DNA from: Anaerolineae bacterium
Lineage (GTDB): Bacteria; Chloroflexota; Anaerolineae; Aggregatilineales; Phototrophicaceae
Direction of reading: 5' to 3'
Assembly: GCA_022821805.1 (NCBI GenBank)
Contig: JAJECX010000031.1
Location: 1 to 64,000, forward strand
DNA: 64,000 bases
Shown here: positions 53,625-62,416 of the stretch, one piece after another
Numbering within the stretch: the stretch's first letter is position 1
Layout: the number at the start of each line of letters is the position of its first letter
The notes under the pieces: generated by a model
What the model was told of the DNA's origin: nothing
Seen by the model: only the letters and a program-made list of their open reading frames with translations
Databases searched by the model: none
Position numbers and translations under genes: made by a program

Positions 53625-55517
53625 TCAACCCTCGACACGGAAGCTGCCGACTTCGACTTCCCGCTGGAAACGAGCCTGCGCTCCAACAGCCAACCCCGGC
53701 TGGCTCTTCAGTGATACCGTATCATAAACAATTAGATTTACGACATATTCCCCCGCGGGCAGGGACGAGACATCCAAGCTGAGCGTATAGAACCCGCTGT
53801 CGCCGATCAGATTGTCGGTCTGCAAACCAGTCTGCGCTCCCTCTCGGTCGACGACCTGAAGCGAATAGGTGTAAATCCCAAAATCTGTCCGCGTCCACCA
53901 GGTATATACATTCAAGGAATCCGAATCCATCTCAATTTCGATGTTCGCCAATTCAGTTTCGTTGTCAAACTGAATGGCGAGCGGTTCAGGCGCCGTTAGC
54001 AGCGCGCAGGACACATCCACCGGCGCGTAGCGCTCGATTACGGACAGCGGCTTGTCAACGACGCGGCCGCATGATCGATAATGCTTCGCGAAGCCATCGG
54101 CGTACGCGGGAATGCTCTCCAAGTCAGTTTCCCGCGGGTTGTAAACCAGCCAGACCGGGAACCGCCAGTTTGCCATGCTTTCCACAGAGCCTAGCGTTGG
54201 GTCGGAACTGTAAAATGCGGGAATGCCGTCGTCGGTCCATAGATGGATAAGCCCGGCCCACTTGCCCGGTATCTGGCCATAATAGCTGCGATATTGCCAG
54301 GAAAGTGGCAAATTAGGATGGAAGCTGACGATATAATCGGTTTCCTTCGTTACGACCGCTGATTCGTAGAGCAAATCCTGGTAGTGAGGCATCTTGTGCT
54401 GATTCTGCGTGAGCCAATTGGTGTATAGCAGCATCTCGTCGCTGCGGGAATAGGCGGTGAAGGCGCCTATCCATAGAATCAGTAGAGGAATGCGCCACCT
54501 CCGCCACCCGGGCAAGAGGCTCAGCGCAACTGCAAGCGCGCAAACCCAGGGCAAGGCGAATATGATCGTGTAGCGGATTCGCCGCGCAATCAGCAGCGGC
54601 GCGATTTCATTAGCCGCGAGCATCAGCAGGACAATGGCGCAGGCAAGAATCAAAATGTACTTTTGCGCTTGATCTAGCCGTCTGTAATTCACGGCGGCTA
54701 GGATTGCGACGACCGGCGCGACGAATGGCAGGCCGTTCGTGTAGATTGAAGCGATTGCCCGCGCCGAATCAACCAGGGACAAGGCATCGCTCCAGGGCAC
54801 CTCTCTGCCCGCTGTTCCCGCCACAAAATACGGCAGTAGCGGCAAGAACAGCAGACCAGCCGCCATCGAAGCCAGGGAGATTTGAAGCCATCGTCTCGTT
54901 TTCGGCGCGAAGAATACATGGTAGACGCCAAGCGCCGCCAGAACGATCAACCCAAAATAGTGCACCCAGGTGATCGCGGCAGCGGCGCCGATGTAGTTTA
55001 GCCAGCGATATCGCGGAACCGTCCCCTCGCTGGAGGCAGTCTTCCAGTATGACCAGGCGACCCAAGCCGTCCCCATAGCCAGCAAACTATACATTCTGGC
55101 GGTGTAGCTGTAATAAACGAAATAGGCGAGACAGGCAGCGAGCAGCGCCGCCATTATTGCGGTGTCCGCGCCGCTGATTAGCAGCGCCAGTCGGTAGGTG
55201 AGGACAAGAGCAAAAAGACCAAAGAAAACGGAGAGCAGGCGCAGCGTGAAGAAATCGCGGCCCGTCAACCGGCTCCAAATATTCAAAAGCATCATATATC
55301 CCGGAGCGTGATCGGGGGAGCGGGCAAATACGCTCGCAAGAGTTTCAGGAATAGTTAAGGTTGGGCTCGAATGCGATATCCAGAGGTGTTTGATCGAGTT
55401 GGCTTCCGATTCAAAAACGGGATATGTCTTTAGGTTGGAGACGCCAAGAACATAGCTTAACGCCAGGCACAACAGAACCAAGGCGAAATGTGACTTCGAT
55501 CTGCGCAACCTGTTCAA
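53625..55517 (-). CDS. GT39-like membrane protein, first-loop Asp replaced
   Basis: A 630-residue paralog very close to the 55657 protein. The first loop reads YPVFESEANS: the position of the catalytic-type Asp is Ser37, while Glu38 remains. APGYMMLLNIWSRLTG follows. About ten to twelve hydrophobic segments and the shared C-terminal module (53628-54155), with YRSC and DVSC at 29 and 50, are otherwise intact, and there is no frameshift, so the gene seems maintained. Start is TTG with AGGAC before it. Either catalysis is altered or lost, or a nearby acidic residue (Glu36) substitutes. Confidence 0.82.
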   Translation of the reverse strand: MNRLRRSKSHFALVLLCLALSYVLGVSNLKTYPVFESEANSIKHLWISHSSPTLTIPETLASVFARSPDHAPGYMMLLNIWSRLTGRDFFTLRLLSVFFGLFALVLTYRLALLISGADTAIMAALLAACLAYFVYYSYTARMYSLLAMGTAWVAWSYWKTASSEGTVPRYRWLNYIGAAAAITWVHYFGLIVLAALGVYHVFFAPKTRRWLQISLASMAAGLLFLPLLPYFVAGTAGREVPWSDALSLVDSARAIASIYTNGLPFVAPVVAILAAVNYRRLDQAQKYILILACAIVLLMLAANEIAPLLIARRIRYTIIFALPWVCALAVALSLLPGWRRWRIPLLILWIGAFTAYSRSDEMLLYTNWLTQNQHKMPHYQDLLYESAVVTKETDYIVSFHPNLPLSWQYRSYYGQIPGKWAGLIHLWTDDGIPAFYSSDPTLGSVESMANWRFPVWLVYNPRETDLESIPAYADGFAKHYRSCGRVVDKPLSVIERYAPVDVSCALLTAPEPLAIQFDNETELANIEIEMDSDSLNVYTWWTRTDFGIYTYSLQVVDREGAQTGLQTDNLIGDSGFYTLSLDVSSLPAGEYVVNLIVYDTVSLKSQPGLAVGAQARFQREVEVGSFRVEG

Positions 55518-55656
55518 GTCCTGCCGCTCTGAAGCGAAGCGCTATGCTGTCAGAAAAGCCTATGACGCCTTGCCATGCAGCGCGCTCATCATCAGCAGTT
55601 CCATTTGGGCATAATTCATTCTTGCTCCGGCTGCAACTTGCGAAGAGGGGGCGCTG

Positions 55657-57549
55657 TCAATCCCTGATTGTGAAGCTGCCGACTTCGACTTCTCGCTGGA
55701 ATCGAGTCTGCGGTCCAAGAACGACACCGGGCTGACTCTTCACTGACAAAGTGTCGTAAACAACTTGCCGGACTTCATACTCGCCCTTCGGCAGAGACGA
55801 GACATCCAGGCTGAGCGCATATAGCCCGCTGTCGCCGATTAGATTGTCTGTCTGTGGCGCGACCTTTTCTCCATCTTGGTCGAAAACCTGCAGCGAATAG
55901 GTGTATTTGCCGAAAACGGTCCGCGACCACCACGAATATACATGTAAGGTATCCGCGTCCAATTCAATATGGATATTCGCCAATCCAGCGCCATTGTCAT
56001 AATCGATGGCCAGCGGATTAGCAGATGTTAAGAGGGCGCAGGACACATCTTTGGGGGCGTAACGCTCGATCACGGACGATGGCTTTTCAACGTAGCGTCC
56101 GCATGAGCGGTAATGCTTGGCGAAACCATCGGCGTAAGCGGGAATCGTCCCTAAGTCGGTCTCGCGCGGATTGTAAATCAGCCAGACGGTAAACCGCCAG
56201 GACGCCATGCTCTCCACTGAGCCTAATTCTGGGACGGAGCTATTAAATGCGGGGATGCCGTCAGGGGCGGTCCAGATATGAATGAGCCCGGACCATTTGC
56301 CCGGAATCTGGTTGTAATAATCGGGAAACTGCCAGGTGAGCGATGTGTCTGGATGAAAGCTGACAATGTAATCCGATTCGTTTGTGACCACCGCCGGTTC
56401 GTATAGCAAGTCCTGATAGTGCGGCATCTTGTGCTGATCCTGCGTAAGCCAGTTGGTGTAGAGCAGCAAGTCGTCGCTACCGGAATAGCCAACGAAACCC
56501 GCTATCCACAATATCAAGAATGGAATGCGGATGAGCCGCCAAGCGGGTATAAGGTTCAGAGCAATCGCGAGCGCGCATGCCCACGGCAAAGCGAATATGA
56601 TTGTGTATCTGATCCGCCGGGCATACAGCAGGGTGGTGAATTCGTTAGCCACTAGCATCAGAAGAACCATAGCGCAGGCAAGTATCAAGATGTACTTCTG
56701 GGCTTGCCCAAGCCGTCGGTAATTGAAAGCCGCCGCAAGCCCGACGACGGGCGCGATGAAGGGCAGACCGTTCGTATAAATCGAAGCCATTGCCAACAGT
56801 GAGTCAACAGAGGACAGCGCATCGCTGTCCGGATTACTCTTTGCTGCGATACCGGCGATAAAGACTGGCAGCCAAGGCGCGAACAGAAGAACCGCCGCTA
56901 TTAGAGCCAGACAAGTATGGAACCAGCGCCTGTTTTTGCGCGCGAAGATTAAATGATACACACCAACTGCCGCGAGCACGATCAACCCCAAGTAGTGCAC
57001 CCATAAAACGGCAGATGACGCGCAAATGAATGCAATCCAGTAGCGGCGCGGAACCGGGCGCGTCATGCGCGTGACCTTCCAATAGCACCAGGCGACTGCG
57101 ACGGACAACATCGCCAGCAATCCATACATTCTGACGGTATAGGTGAAATACACCGCAAAGGCGAGACTGGCCGCCAATAGCGCTGCGTCTATCGCAATAT
57201 CAGCGCCGCCTGTCAGCAGAGCCAGTCTGTATGTGATGGCGACGGCGAATAGACCGAAGAAAACAGAGAGCAGGCGCAGCGCGAATAAATCTCGGCCCGC
57301 CAGGCGACTCCAGAGGTTCAATAAGACGACATAGCCGGGAGAATGGACTTTGTCGCTGACGACCGTATCGATGGTCTCGCCAAGGCTATACGAGGGACCA
57401 AATCGCGTCGCCGACAGATGCAGGGTGGAGTTGTATTCGGCGCCGACAATCGGAAAAGACTTTAGGTTCGAAACGCCCAGAACATAGGTCAAAGCCAAAC
57501 ATAATACAATCACCGCATAATGAGACCTTGTTCGGCGCAACTCGTTCAA
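55657..57549 (-). CDS. GT39-like membrane protein, first-loop Asp replaced
   Basis: A 630-residue paralog and the first transcribed gene of the minus-strand array. The first loop reads FPIVGAEYNS: Gly36-Ala37-Glu38, so the Asp of the acidic pair is gone. SPGYVVLLNLWSRLAG follows. The shared C-terminal module (55660-56187) has YRSC and DVSC at 29 and 50. Start is TTG, preceded by AAGGGTGAAG. A promoter candidate lies 55-80 bases upstream. Four tandem genes with spacers of about 110-140 bases probably form one transcript. Confidence 0.82.
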   Translation of the reverse strand: MNELRRTRSHYAVIVLCLALTYVLGVSNLKSFPIVGAEYNSTLHLSATRFGPSYSLGETIDTVVSDKVHSPGYVVLLNLWSRLAGRDLFALRLLSVFFGLFAVAITYRLALLTGGADIAIDAALLAASLAFAVYFTYTVRMYGLLAMLSVAVAWCYWKVTRMTRPVPRRYWIAFICASSAVLWVHYLGLIVLAAVGVYHLIFARKNRRWFHTCLALIAAVLLFAPWLPVFIAGIAAKSNPDSDALSSVDSLLAMASIYTNGLPFIAPVVGLAAAFNYRRLGQAQKYILILACAMVLLMLVANEFTTLLYARRIRYTIIFALPWACALAIALNLIPAWRLIRIPFLILWIAGFVGYSGSDDLLLYTNWLTQDQHKMPHYQDLLYEPAVVTNESDYIVSFHPDTSLTWQFPDYYNQIPGKWSGLIHIWTAPDGIPAFNSSVPELGSVESMASWRFTVWLIYNPRETDLGTIPAYADGFAKHYRSCGRYVEKPSSVIERYAPKDVSCALLTSANPLAIDYDNGAGLANIHIELDADTLHVYSWWSRTVFGKYTYSLQVFDQDGEKVAPQTDNLIGDSGLYALSLDVSSLPKGEYEVRQVVYDTLSVKSQPGVVLGPQTRFQREVEVGSFTIRD

Positions 57550-57603
57550 TGGACTTCACCCTTAATCGGCAGCAACGCCGCCCCCGCTTGGCAACCAGAA
57601 ATC

Positions 57604-57631
57604 ATTATACCTGAGCGTTTGATCCGCTGAA
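57604..57631 (-). promoter_or_regulatory. Promoter for the minus-strand membrane-protein array
   Basis: On the minus strand, a perfect TATAAT (57604-57609) with TTCAGC (57626-57631) 16 bases upstream. The -35 match is weak (three of six). It directs transcription into the gene starting at 57549. Confidence 0.4.
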
Positions 57632-57689
57632 GCAGATAATGGCGCAAGAGACGTTCCTGAAAGGGCCGCCTTTGCAATCCTCTCGTTTT

Positions 57690-57719
57690 TTGACAGCGTC
57701 TTGGTCGCAGGACTATAAT
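57690..57719 (+). promoter_or_regulatory. Consensus sigma70 promoter for the 57765 operon
   Basis: TTGACA (57690-57695), 18 bases, TATAAT (57714-57719): both boxes match the consensus fully. Transcription would start near 57726, about 40 bases before the ATG, with AGGAG in between. Confidence 0.65.
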
Positions 57720-57764
57720 CGCTTTGACGCAGATAGATTGATTCAATTGCTTAGGAGAATTCTC

Positions 57765-59705
57765 ATGAAGAGGTTGCTTTTGCTTGTTGTATTCAGTGTG
57801 GCGCTATTACTCGCGCTCGGAACAGCGGCAGCGCAGGACATGATGTACGGCGAAGCGCCCATGTTAGCCGCTCTGGTTGAAGCGGGTGAACTGCCGCCAT
57901 TGGAAGAACGCTTGCCGGCCGAACCACTGGTCATCACGCCTGTTGAACGCATCGGCGACTACGGCGGCGAATGGCGCTCGGCGATGGTTGGCGGCTTGGA
58001 TCATATCTGGATGATCCGCCTGATGGCGTACGAAAACCTGATCCGCTTCACGCCGGATTGGACGGGCCTGATGCCGGGCGTCGCCAAATCATTCTCGGGC
58101 AATGCGGAAGCGACCGAATTCACCTTTGAATTGCGCGAGGGGCTGCGCTGGTCGGATGGCGCGCCCTTCACCGCCGATGACATTACCTTCTGGTACGAAG
58201 ATGTCCTGACCAATGAAGACTTGACGCCGACGATCGCCACCTGGCTCGTCTCTGGCGGCGAACCGCTGACGGTTGAAAAGATCGATGATTACACCGTCAA
58301 ATTCCACTTCAGTACGCCAAACGGCTTGTTCCTGCAGAACTTGGCGTCAATCCTTGGCTGCGGACCGACCAGTTATCCCCGTCACTACCTCGAGCCCTTC
58401 CATGTCGACTATGCCGAAGACATGGACGCGCTGATTGAGGAGGCGGGCGCAAGCGACTGGGTTGAGGTATTCCAAGCCGCTGGCGGCGTTGAACCTTGCT
58501 TCTGGACCAATACCAGCTTCTGGCAGTCGGACACGGTCCCCACGCTCCATGCCTGGAGGCTGACAACAACTTATGGCGGCGGGACGGGCCGTGTGGTCGC
58601 CGAGCGCAATCCCTATTATTACAAGGTCGACCCGGAGGGCAATCAGCTGCCCTATATCGACACCATGATCTTCGACCAGCTTGAGGACAAGGAAACCCTG
58701 CTCCTGCAAGTCCTGAACGGCGATATCGATATGATGGCGCGCCATTTCAACTCGGCCGCCAACCGACCAATTGTCTACGACAACCGCGAGGCAGGCGACT
58801 ATTACGCTTACGGCGTAGTCGGCGAAGACGCCAACATGACGGCGCTGGCGATCAACCTGACGCATTTGGATCCCGTCAAGCGCGAAATTTTCCAGAATAA
58901 AGACTTCCGCATCGGTCTCTCGCATGCGATCAACCGTCAGGAAATCGTTGATATCGTTTATCTTGGTCGCGGCGAGCCCAGGCAGATCGCGCCGCAGGCC
59001 GATTCGCCTTTCTACGACGAAGAATTCGCCCACCAGTACACCGAATACAGCGTCGACCTCGCGAACGAGCATTTGGACGCGGCCGGCTACAGCGAGCGCG
59101 ATGACGAGGGCTATCGCTTGGGTCCGGACGGCAACCGCATCAGTATCGTCGTGGAAGCGGGCGACCTCTTTGGGCGCGGCTGGCCCGATGTCCTGGAATT
59201 GATACAAGGTTACTGGGAAGCGGTCGGCATTGATATGGAGATTCGCATTATCGACCGCTCGCTGCTGGTCTCGCGCAAGGTCAACAGCGAGCATGACGCC
59301 ACCATCTGGGGCGCGTCAGGCGGGCTCGATGTATACCTCACGCCGATCTGGTACTTCCCCTCCGACCCGGTTGAAAGCGCCTACGCGCCGCTGTGGACCA
59401 AGTGGTACTTCGACCCCGAAACCGGCGAAGAGCCGCCCGAAGCCGCCCAGAAGCAGATGGCGCTTTTCGATCAGATTAAAGCCACCGGCGACCTCGACCT
59501 GCAAGCCGAGCTCATGGCGGAACTGCTGGCGATAGCGAAGGAAGAGTTCTACGTGATGGGCATCAACTCCAACCCGGGCGGCTACGGCATCGCCAGGAAT
59601 TACTTCCGCAATGTGCCGGCAACATCGACCGGCTCGTGGAAATTCCCCTGGCCCGCGCCGATCAACACGACGCTCTTCTTCATCGAAGCGGGCGCTCAGC
59701 AGTAG
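57765..59705 (+). CDS. ABC transporter substrate-binding protein, family 5
   Basis: A 646-residue extracytoplasmic binding protein. Signal peptide MKRLLLLVVFSVALLLALG with cleavage expected after TAAAQ; no lipobox cysteine. The frame is open from 57639, but that part contains the promoter, and TTAGGAG marks the ATG at 57765. The mature N terminus (YGEAPMLAALVEAGELPP) and LREGLRWSDGAPFTADDI match the protein at 20046, making them paralogs with paralogous permeases. A sulfatase gene follows, so the ligand may be a sulfated sugar or glycan fragment. Confidence 0.94.
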   Translation: MKRLLLLVVFSVALLLALGTAAAQDMMYGEAPMLAALVEAGELPPLEERLPAEPLVITPVERIGDYGGEWRSAMVGGLDHIWMIRLMAYENLIRFTPDWTGLMPGVAKSFSGNAEATEFTFELREGLRWSDGAPFTADDITFWYEDVLTNEDLTPTIATWLVSGGEPLTVEKIDDYTVKFHFSTPNGLFLQNLASILGCGPTSYPRHYLEPFHVDYAEDMDALIEEAGASDWVEVFQAAGGVEPCFWTNTSFWQSDTVPTLHAWRLTTTYGGGTGRVVAERNPYYYKVDPEGNQLPYIDTMIFDQLEDKETLLLQVLNGDIDMMARHFNSAANRPIVYDNREAGDYYAYGVVGEDANMTALAINLTHLDPVKREIFQNKDFRIGLSHAINRQEIVDIVYLGRGEPRQIAPQADSPFYDEEFAHQYTEYSVDLANEHLDAAGYSERDDEGYRLGPDGNRISIVVEAGDLFGRGWPDVLELIQGYWEAVGIDMEIRIIDRSLLVSRKVNSEHDATIWGASGGLDVYLTPIWYFPSDPVESAYAPLWTKWYFDPETGEEPPEAAQKQMALFDQIKATGDLDLQAELMAELLAIAKEEFYVMGINSNPGGYGIARNYFRNVPATSTGSWKFPWPAPINTTLFFIEAGAQQ

Positions 59706-59742
59706 ATTGTTATACCGGATCGCCGGCAAAATGGGGAACTGT

Positions 59743-59764
59743 GGGGGCGGCCAACCTGGCCCCC
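59743..59764. repeat. GC-rich inverted repeat
   Basis: GGGGGC (59743-59748) and GCCCCC (59759-59764) with a ten-base loop, after the binding-protein gene. It resembles the dispersed GGGGCGGCC family. It could lower expression of downstream genes relative to the binding protein. Confidence 0.4.
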
Positions 59765-59801
59765 GCCGTTGCCCAAGCTTCCGTTTTTGGGCGGCTGGAT
59801 A

Positions 59802-59828
59802 GGTCGCGTAGGTCGCGTAGGTCGCGTA
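59802..59828. repeat. Three tandem copies of a 9-bp unit
   Basis: GGTCGCGTA is repeated three times without gaps between the binding-protein and sulfatase genes. Likely a replication-slippage repeat; no function seen. Confidence 0.7.
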
Positions 59829-59878
59829 GACACCGACCGCCGGTCGCCCCTTATTTTCACATGTTGAGGAAGATTTAG

Positions 59879-61288
59879 GTGACCAGCCAGCGCCCCAATA
59901 TTCTGTTCTTGATGAGCGACCAGCACCGCCCCGATGTCGTCGGTTACCAGGGCGACTCCGTCGTGCGAACGCCGGTACTGGATGAGTTGGCGCGTACGGG
60001 CGTCGCCTTCAACAAAGCTTATACGCCCGCCCCAATCTGCATCCCGGCGCGGCAGAGCATGGCCGCCGGTCAACTGCCGCGGACCTGCGGCTGCGAAGTA
60101 TTCGGCGATGACCTTGCGCCGGGCCACATGACCTTCGCCCGCCGCCTGTCCCAATACGGCTATGCCACCGTCGCTTGCGGCAAACTGCATCACAGCGGTA
60201 CCGATCAGATGCAGGGCTGGACGCGCCGCATCGGCGACGGCATGAGCGTGCGGCATGATTATATCGAGGGGCGCGACCTCGATGCCTTTCGCGATCTGCC
60301 CCTCGCCACCGAGCACAAATGGTCGCAGGCGAAAGAAGTCAAGCGCGCCGGCATCGGCCGCGGTCCCATCATCGGGCACGACGAATACACCATCGACGGC
60401 GCCCTGCGCTTTGTGGAAAGCTTTTTCGCCGCTCCCTACTATGACCGCGCCACGCCAACGCGTCCGTTGATGCTGATGGTGAGCTTCGTCCGGCCCCATG
60501 TCCCCTTCCTCACCTCGCACGATAAGTTCACCTATTACCTGAACCGCGTCAGGCCTTATGTGGACGAACAGGCTTTTGATCATCCCTTCCTTGGCAGCAT
60601 GGCGGTCGAGCCAGGAGTAGACGTAAGCGAGCGCGAAATCCGGCGGGCGACGGCAGCCTATTACGGCATGGTCGAGGGTATCGACGAGGATTTCGGAAGG
60701 GTGCTAGCGGCGATGGAGCATATTGGCCAGAATCTGGACGACTGGATTATCATCTACACTAGCGACCATGGCGAGATGCTGGGCGAGCATCGGCTTTGGG
60801 AAAAGTCGAAGTTTTTCGAGGGCAGCGTCAAAGTTCCACTGATCATCCGCCTGCCCGGCGGCGCTAACGCGGGAAGAGTCGTTGAAGAAAACGTCAACTT
60901 ATGCGACCTCTTCGCCACCCTATGCGAGCTGACCGATGTGCCCATCGTCGACGGGCTCGATAGCCGCAGCCTCGTTCCCTTGCTCCACGGCGACAGCGCG
61001 AACTGGATCAACGAATCAGTTTCGCACTTTGGCGGCATCTTTCTCGGGCATGAGGATGAATTCGAACGCTTTGGAAACCTGATGATCAAGCGCGATCATC
61101 TGAAATATCAATATTACGGACCAGAGATGCCCGAAGCGCTGTTTGACCTGGACGTCAACCCGGCGGAAACCGTCAATTACATTGATGATCCCCGTTACGC
61201 CGATGCGCTTGCCGATTTCCGCCGGCGCCGCGATGAATTGGGCTACGGACCAAATGCCGTCCCCAATTATAGAAACGCCGGCTATTAG
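59879..61288 (+). CDS. Sulfatase, Cys-type (formylglycine-dependent)
   Basis: A 469-residue type I sulfatase. RPNILFLMSDQHRPDV carries the first metal ligands (Asp14 and neighbours). The modification motif is CIPAR (Cys54 to Arg58), where Cys becomes formylglycine. YTSDHGEMLGEH supplies the late Asp/His metal and catalytic residues. No signal peptide is visible, so it seems to act in the cytoplasm, on imported sulfated sugars. That is unusual, since many sulfatases are exported. A matching formylglycine-generating enzyme is not in the window. Start is GTG with GAGGA upstream. Alternatives within the alkaline phosphatase superfamily, such as phosphonate monoester hydrolase, remain possible. 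Confidence 0.9.
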   Translation: MTSQRPNILFLMSDQHRPDVVGYQGDSVVRTPVLDELARTGVAFNKAYTPAPICIPARQSMAAGQLPRTCGCEVFGDDLAPGHMTFARRLSQYGYATVACGKLHHSGTDQMQGWTRRIGDGMSVRHDYIEGRDLDAFRDLPLATEHKWSQAKEVKRAGIGRGPIIGHDEYTIDGALRFVESFFAAPYYDRATPTRPLMLMVSFVRPHVPFLTSHDKFTYYLNRVRPYVDEQAFDHPFLGSMAVEPGVDVSEREIRRATAAYYGMVEGIDEDFGRVLAAMEHIGQNLDDWIIIYTSDHGEMLGEHRLWEKSKFFEGSVKVPLIIRLPGGANAGRVVEENVNLCDLFATLCELTDVPIVDGLDSRSLVPLLHGDSANWINESVSHFGGIFLGHEDEFERFGNLMIKRDHLKYQYYGPEMPEALFDLDVNPAETVNYIDDPRYADALADFRRRRDELGYGPNAVPNYRNAGY

Positions 61289-61336
61289 CATGAGCCCGCT
61301 CTTATGAATAACCGCCATCCGAGAAGACCTGTGTAC

Positions 61337-61357
61337 GGGCGAGCCACCGGCACGCCC
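61337..61357. repeat. Degenerate intergenic palindrome of the GGGCGAGCC family
   Basis: GGGCGAGCC-ACC-GGCACGCCC: one mismatch in nine-base arms compared with the 15104 element. It lies in the 150-base gap before the DppB-type permease. A second palindrome, CAAGTC-GT-GACTTG, is at 61397-61410. Confidence 0.55.
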
Positions 61358-61438
61358 ATGCAGATTCCTGCTATCGATTTCGTTATTTGTGCGAGCCAAG
61401 TCGTGACTTGCGAGGGTCTGCTGAGGATAGCCTGACCG

Positions 61439-62416
61439 ATGATTTGGTACATTGCGCGCCGGATTCTCTATCTCATCCCCACGCTGATCGTCGTGTCGAT
61501 CATCGCTTTCCTGGTGATTCAGCTGCCGCCCGGCGATTTCCTCGCCTCTCTCATCAGCAAAGCCGAAGAAACGATTGATCAAGCCCAGGTTGACGCTTTG
61601 CGCGAACGCTACGGCTTGGACGAGCCCATTTATGTTCAATACTGGAAGTGGGTCAGCGGTATCGTCCTCCGCGGCGACTTCGGCGATTCCTTCGAGTGGA
61701 ATCGGCCCGTCAGCGATCTGATTTGGGAGCGCCTCGGCTTAACGATGGTGATATCGCTGTTTACGCTCGCCTTCATCTGGGTCGTGGCGATTCCTATAGG
61801 CATTTATTCAGCAGTGAATCAATACACCATCGGCGATTATCTGGTGACAGTCGTCGGATTCATCGGCTTGGCGATACCAAATTTCCTCTTGGCGCTGGTG
61901 CTGATGTATATCGCCTTCCGCTATTTCGGGCAGAGCGTCGGCGGTCTGTTCTCGCCTGAATACATCGACGCCGATTGGACGCTGGAGCGCGCGCTCGACA
62001 TGCTCAGCCACATCTGGCTGCCGGTCATCATTCTCGGCACCTCGGGCACAGCAGCGCTGATTCGCGTGATGCGCGCCAACCTGCTCGACGAATTGTCCAA
62101 GCTTTATGTGGATGCCGCTCGCGCGCGCGGCTTATCGGAATTGCGGCTGCTGTTCAAGTATCCGGTGCGGGTCGCGCTGAATCCGCTGGTGAGCGCGGTC
62201 GCCTGGGTCTTCCCCGCGCTGGTGTCCGGCTCCGCGATCACCTCTATCGTGCTGAATCTGCAGACGACGGGACCGCTGCTCTATCGCTCGCTGCAAGCGC
62301 AAGATATGTACCTAGCGGGCAGCTTGATTCTGCTGGTCAGCATCCTCACCATCATCGGCACGCTGGTGTCGGATATCCTGCTCGCCTGGATTGATCCCAG
62401 GATTCAACTCCAATGA
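61439..62416 (+). CDS. ABC transporter permease, DppB type
   Basis: A 325-residue permease opening MIWYIARRILYLIPTLIVVS. The first loop carries LRERYGLDEPIYVQYWKW and GDFGDSF. The docking loop includes VDAARARGLSELRLLFKYPV. It is a clear paralog of the 22868 permease. The stop overlaps the next start in ATGA. It forms the channel of the importer with the long-loop DppC-type partner. Confidence 0.95.
   Translation: MIWYIARRILYLIPTLIVVSIIAFLVIQLPPGDFLASLISKAEETIDQAQVDALRERYGLDEPIYVQYWKWVSGIVLRGDFGDSFEWNRPVSDLIWERLGLTMVISLFTLAFIWVVAIPIGIYSAVNQYTIGDYLVTVVGFIGLAIPNFLLALVLMYIAFRYFGQSVGGLFSPEYIDADWTLERALDMLSHIWLPVIILGTSGTAALIRVMRANLLDELSKLYVDAARARGLSELRLLFKYPVRVALNPLVSAVAWVFPALVSGSAITSIVLNLQTTGPLLYRSLQAQDMYLAGSLILLVSILTIIGTLVSDILLAWIDPRIQLQ

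Noticed and set aside
57639..57764. Upstream extension of the binding-protein frame
   Set aside because: It would cover a consensus promoter and put 42 polar residues before a clear signal peptide; TTAGGAG marks the later ATG.
59802..59828. Tandem 9-mers considered as a CRISPR or iteron array
   Set aside because: Only three units without spacers, no Cas or replication gene nearby; a slippage repeat is enough.
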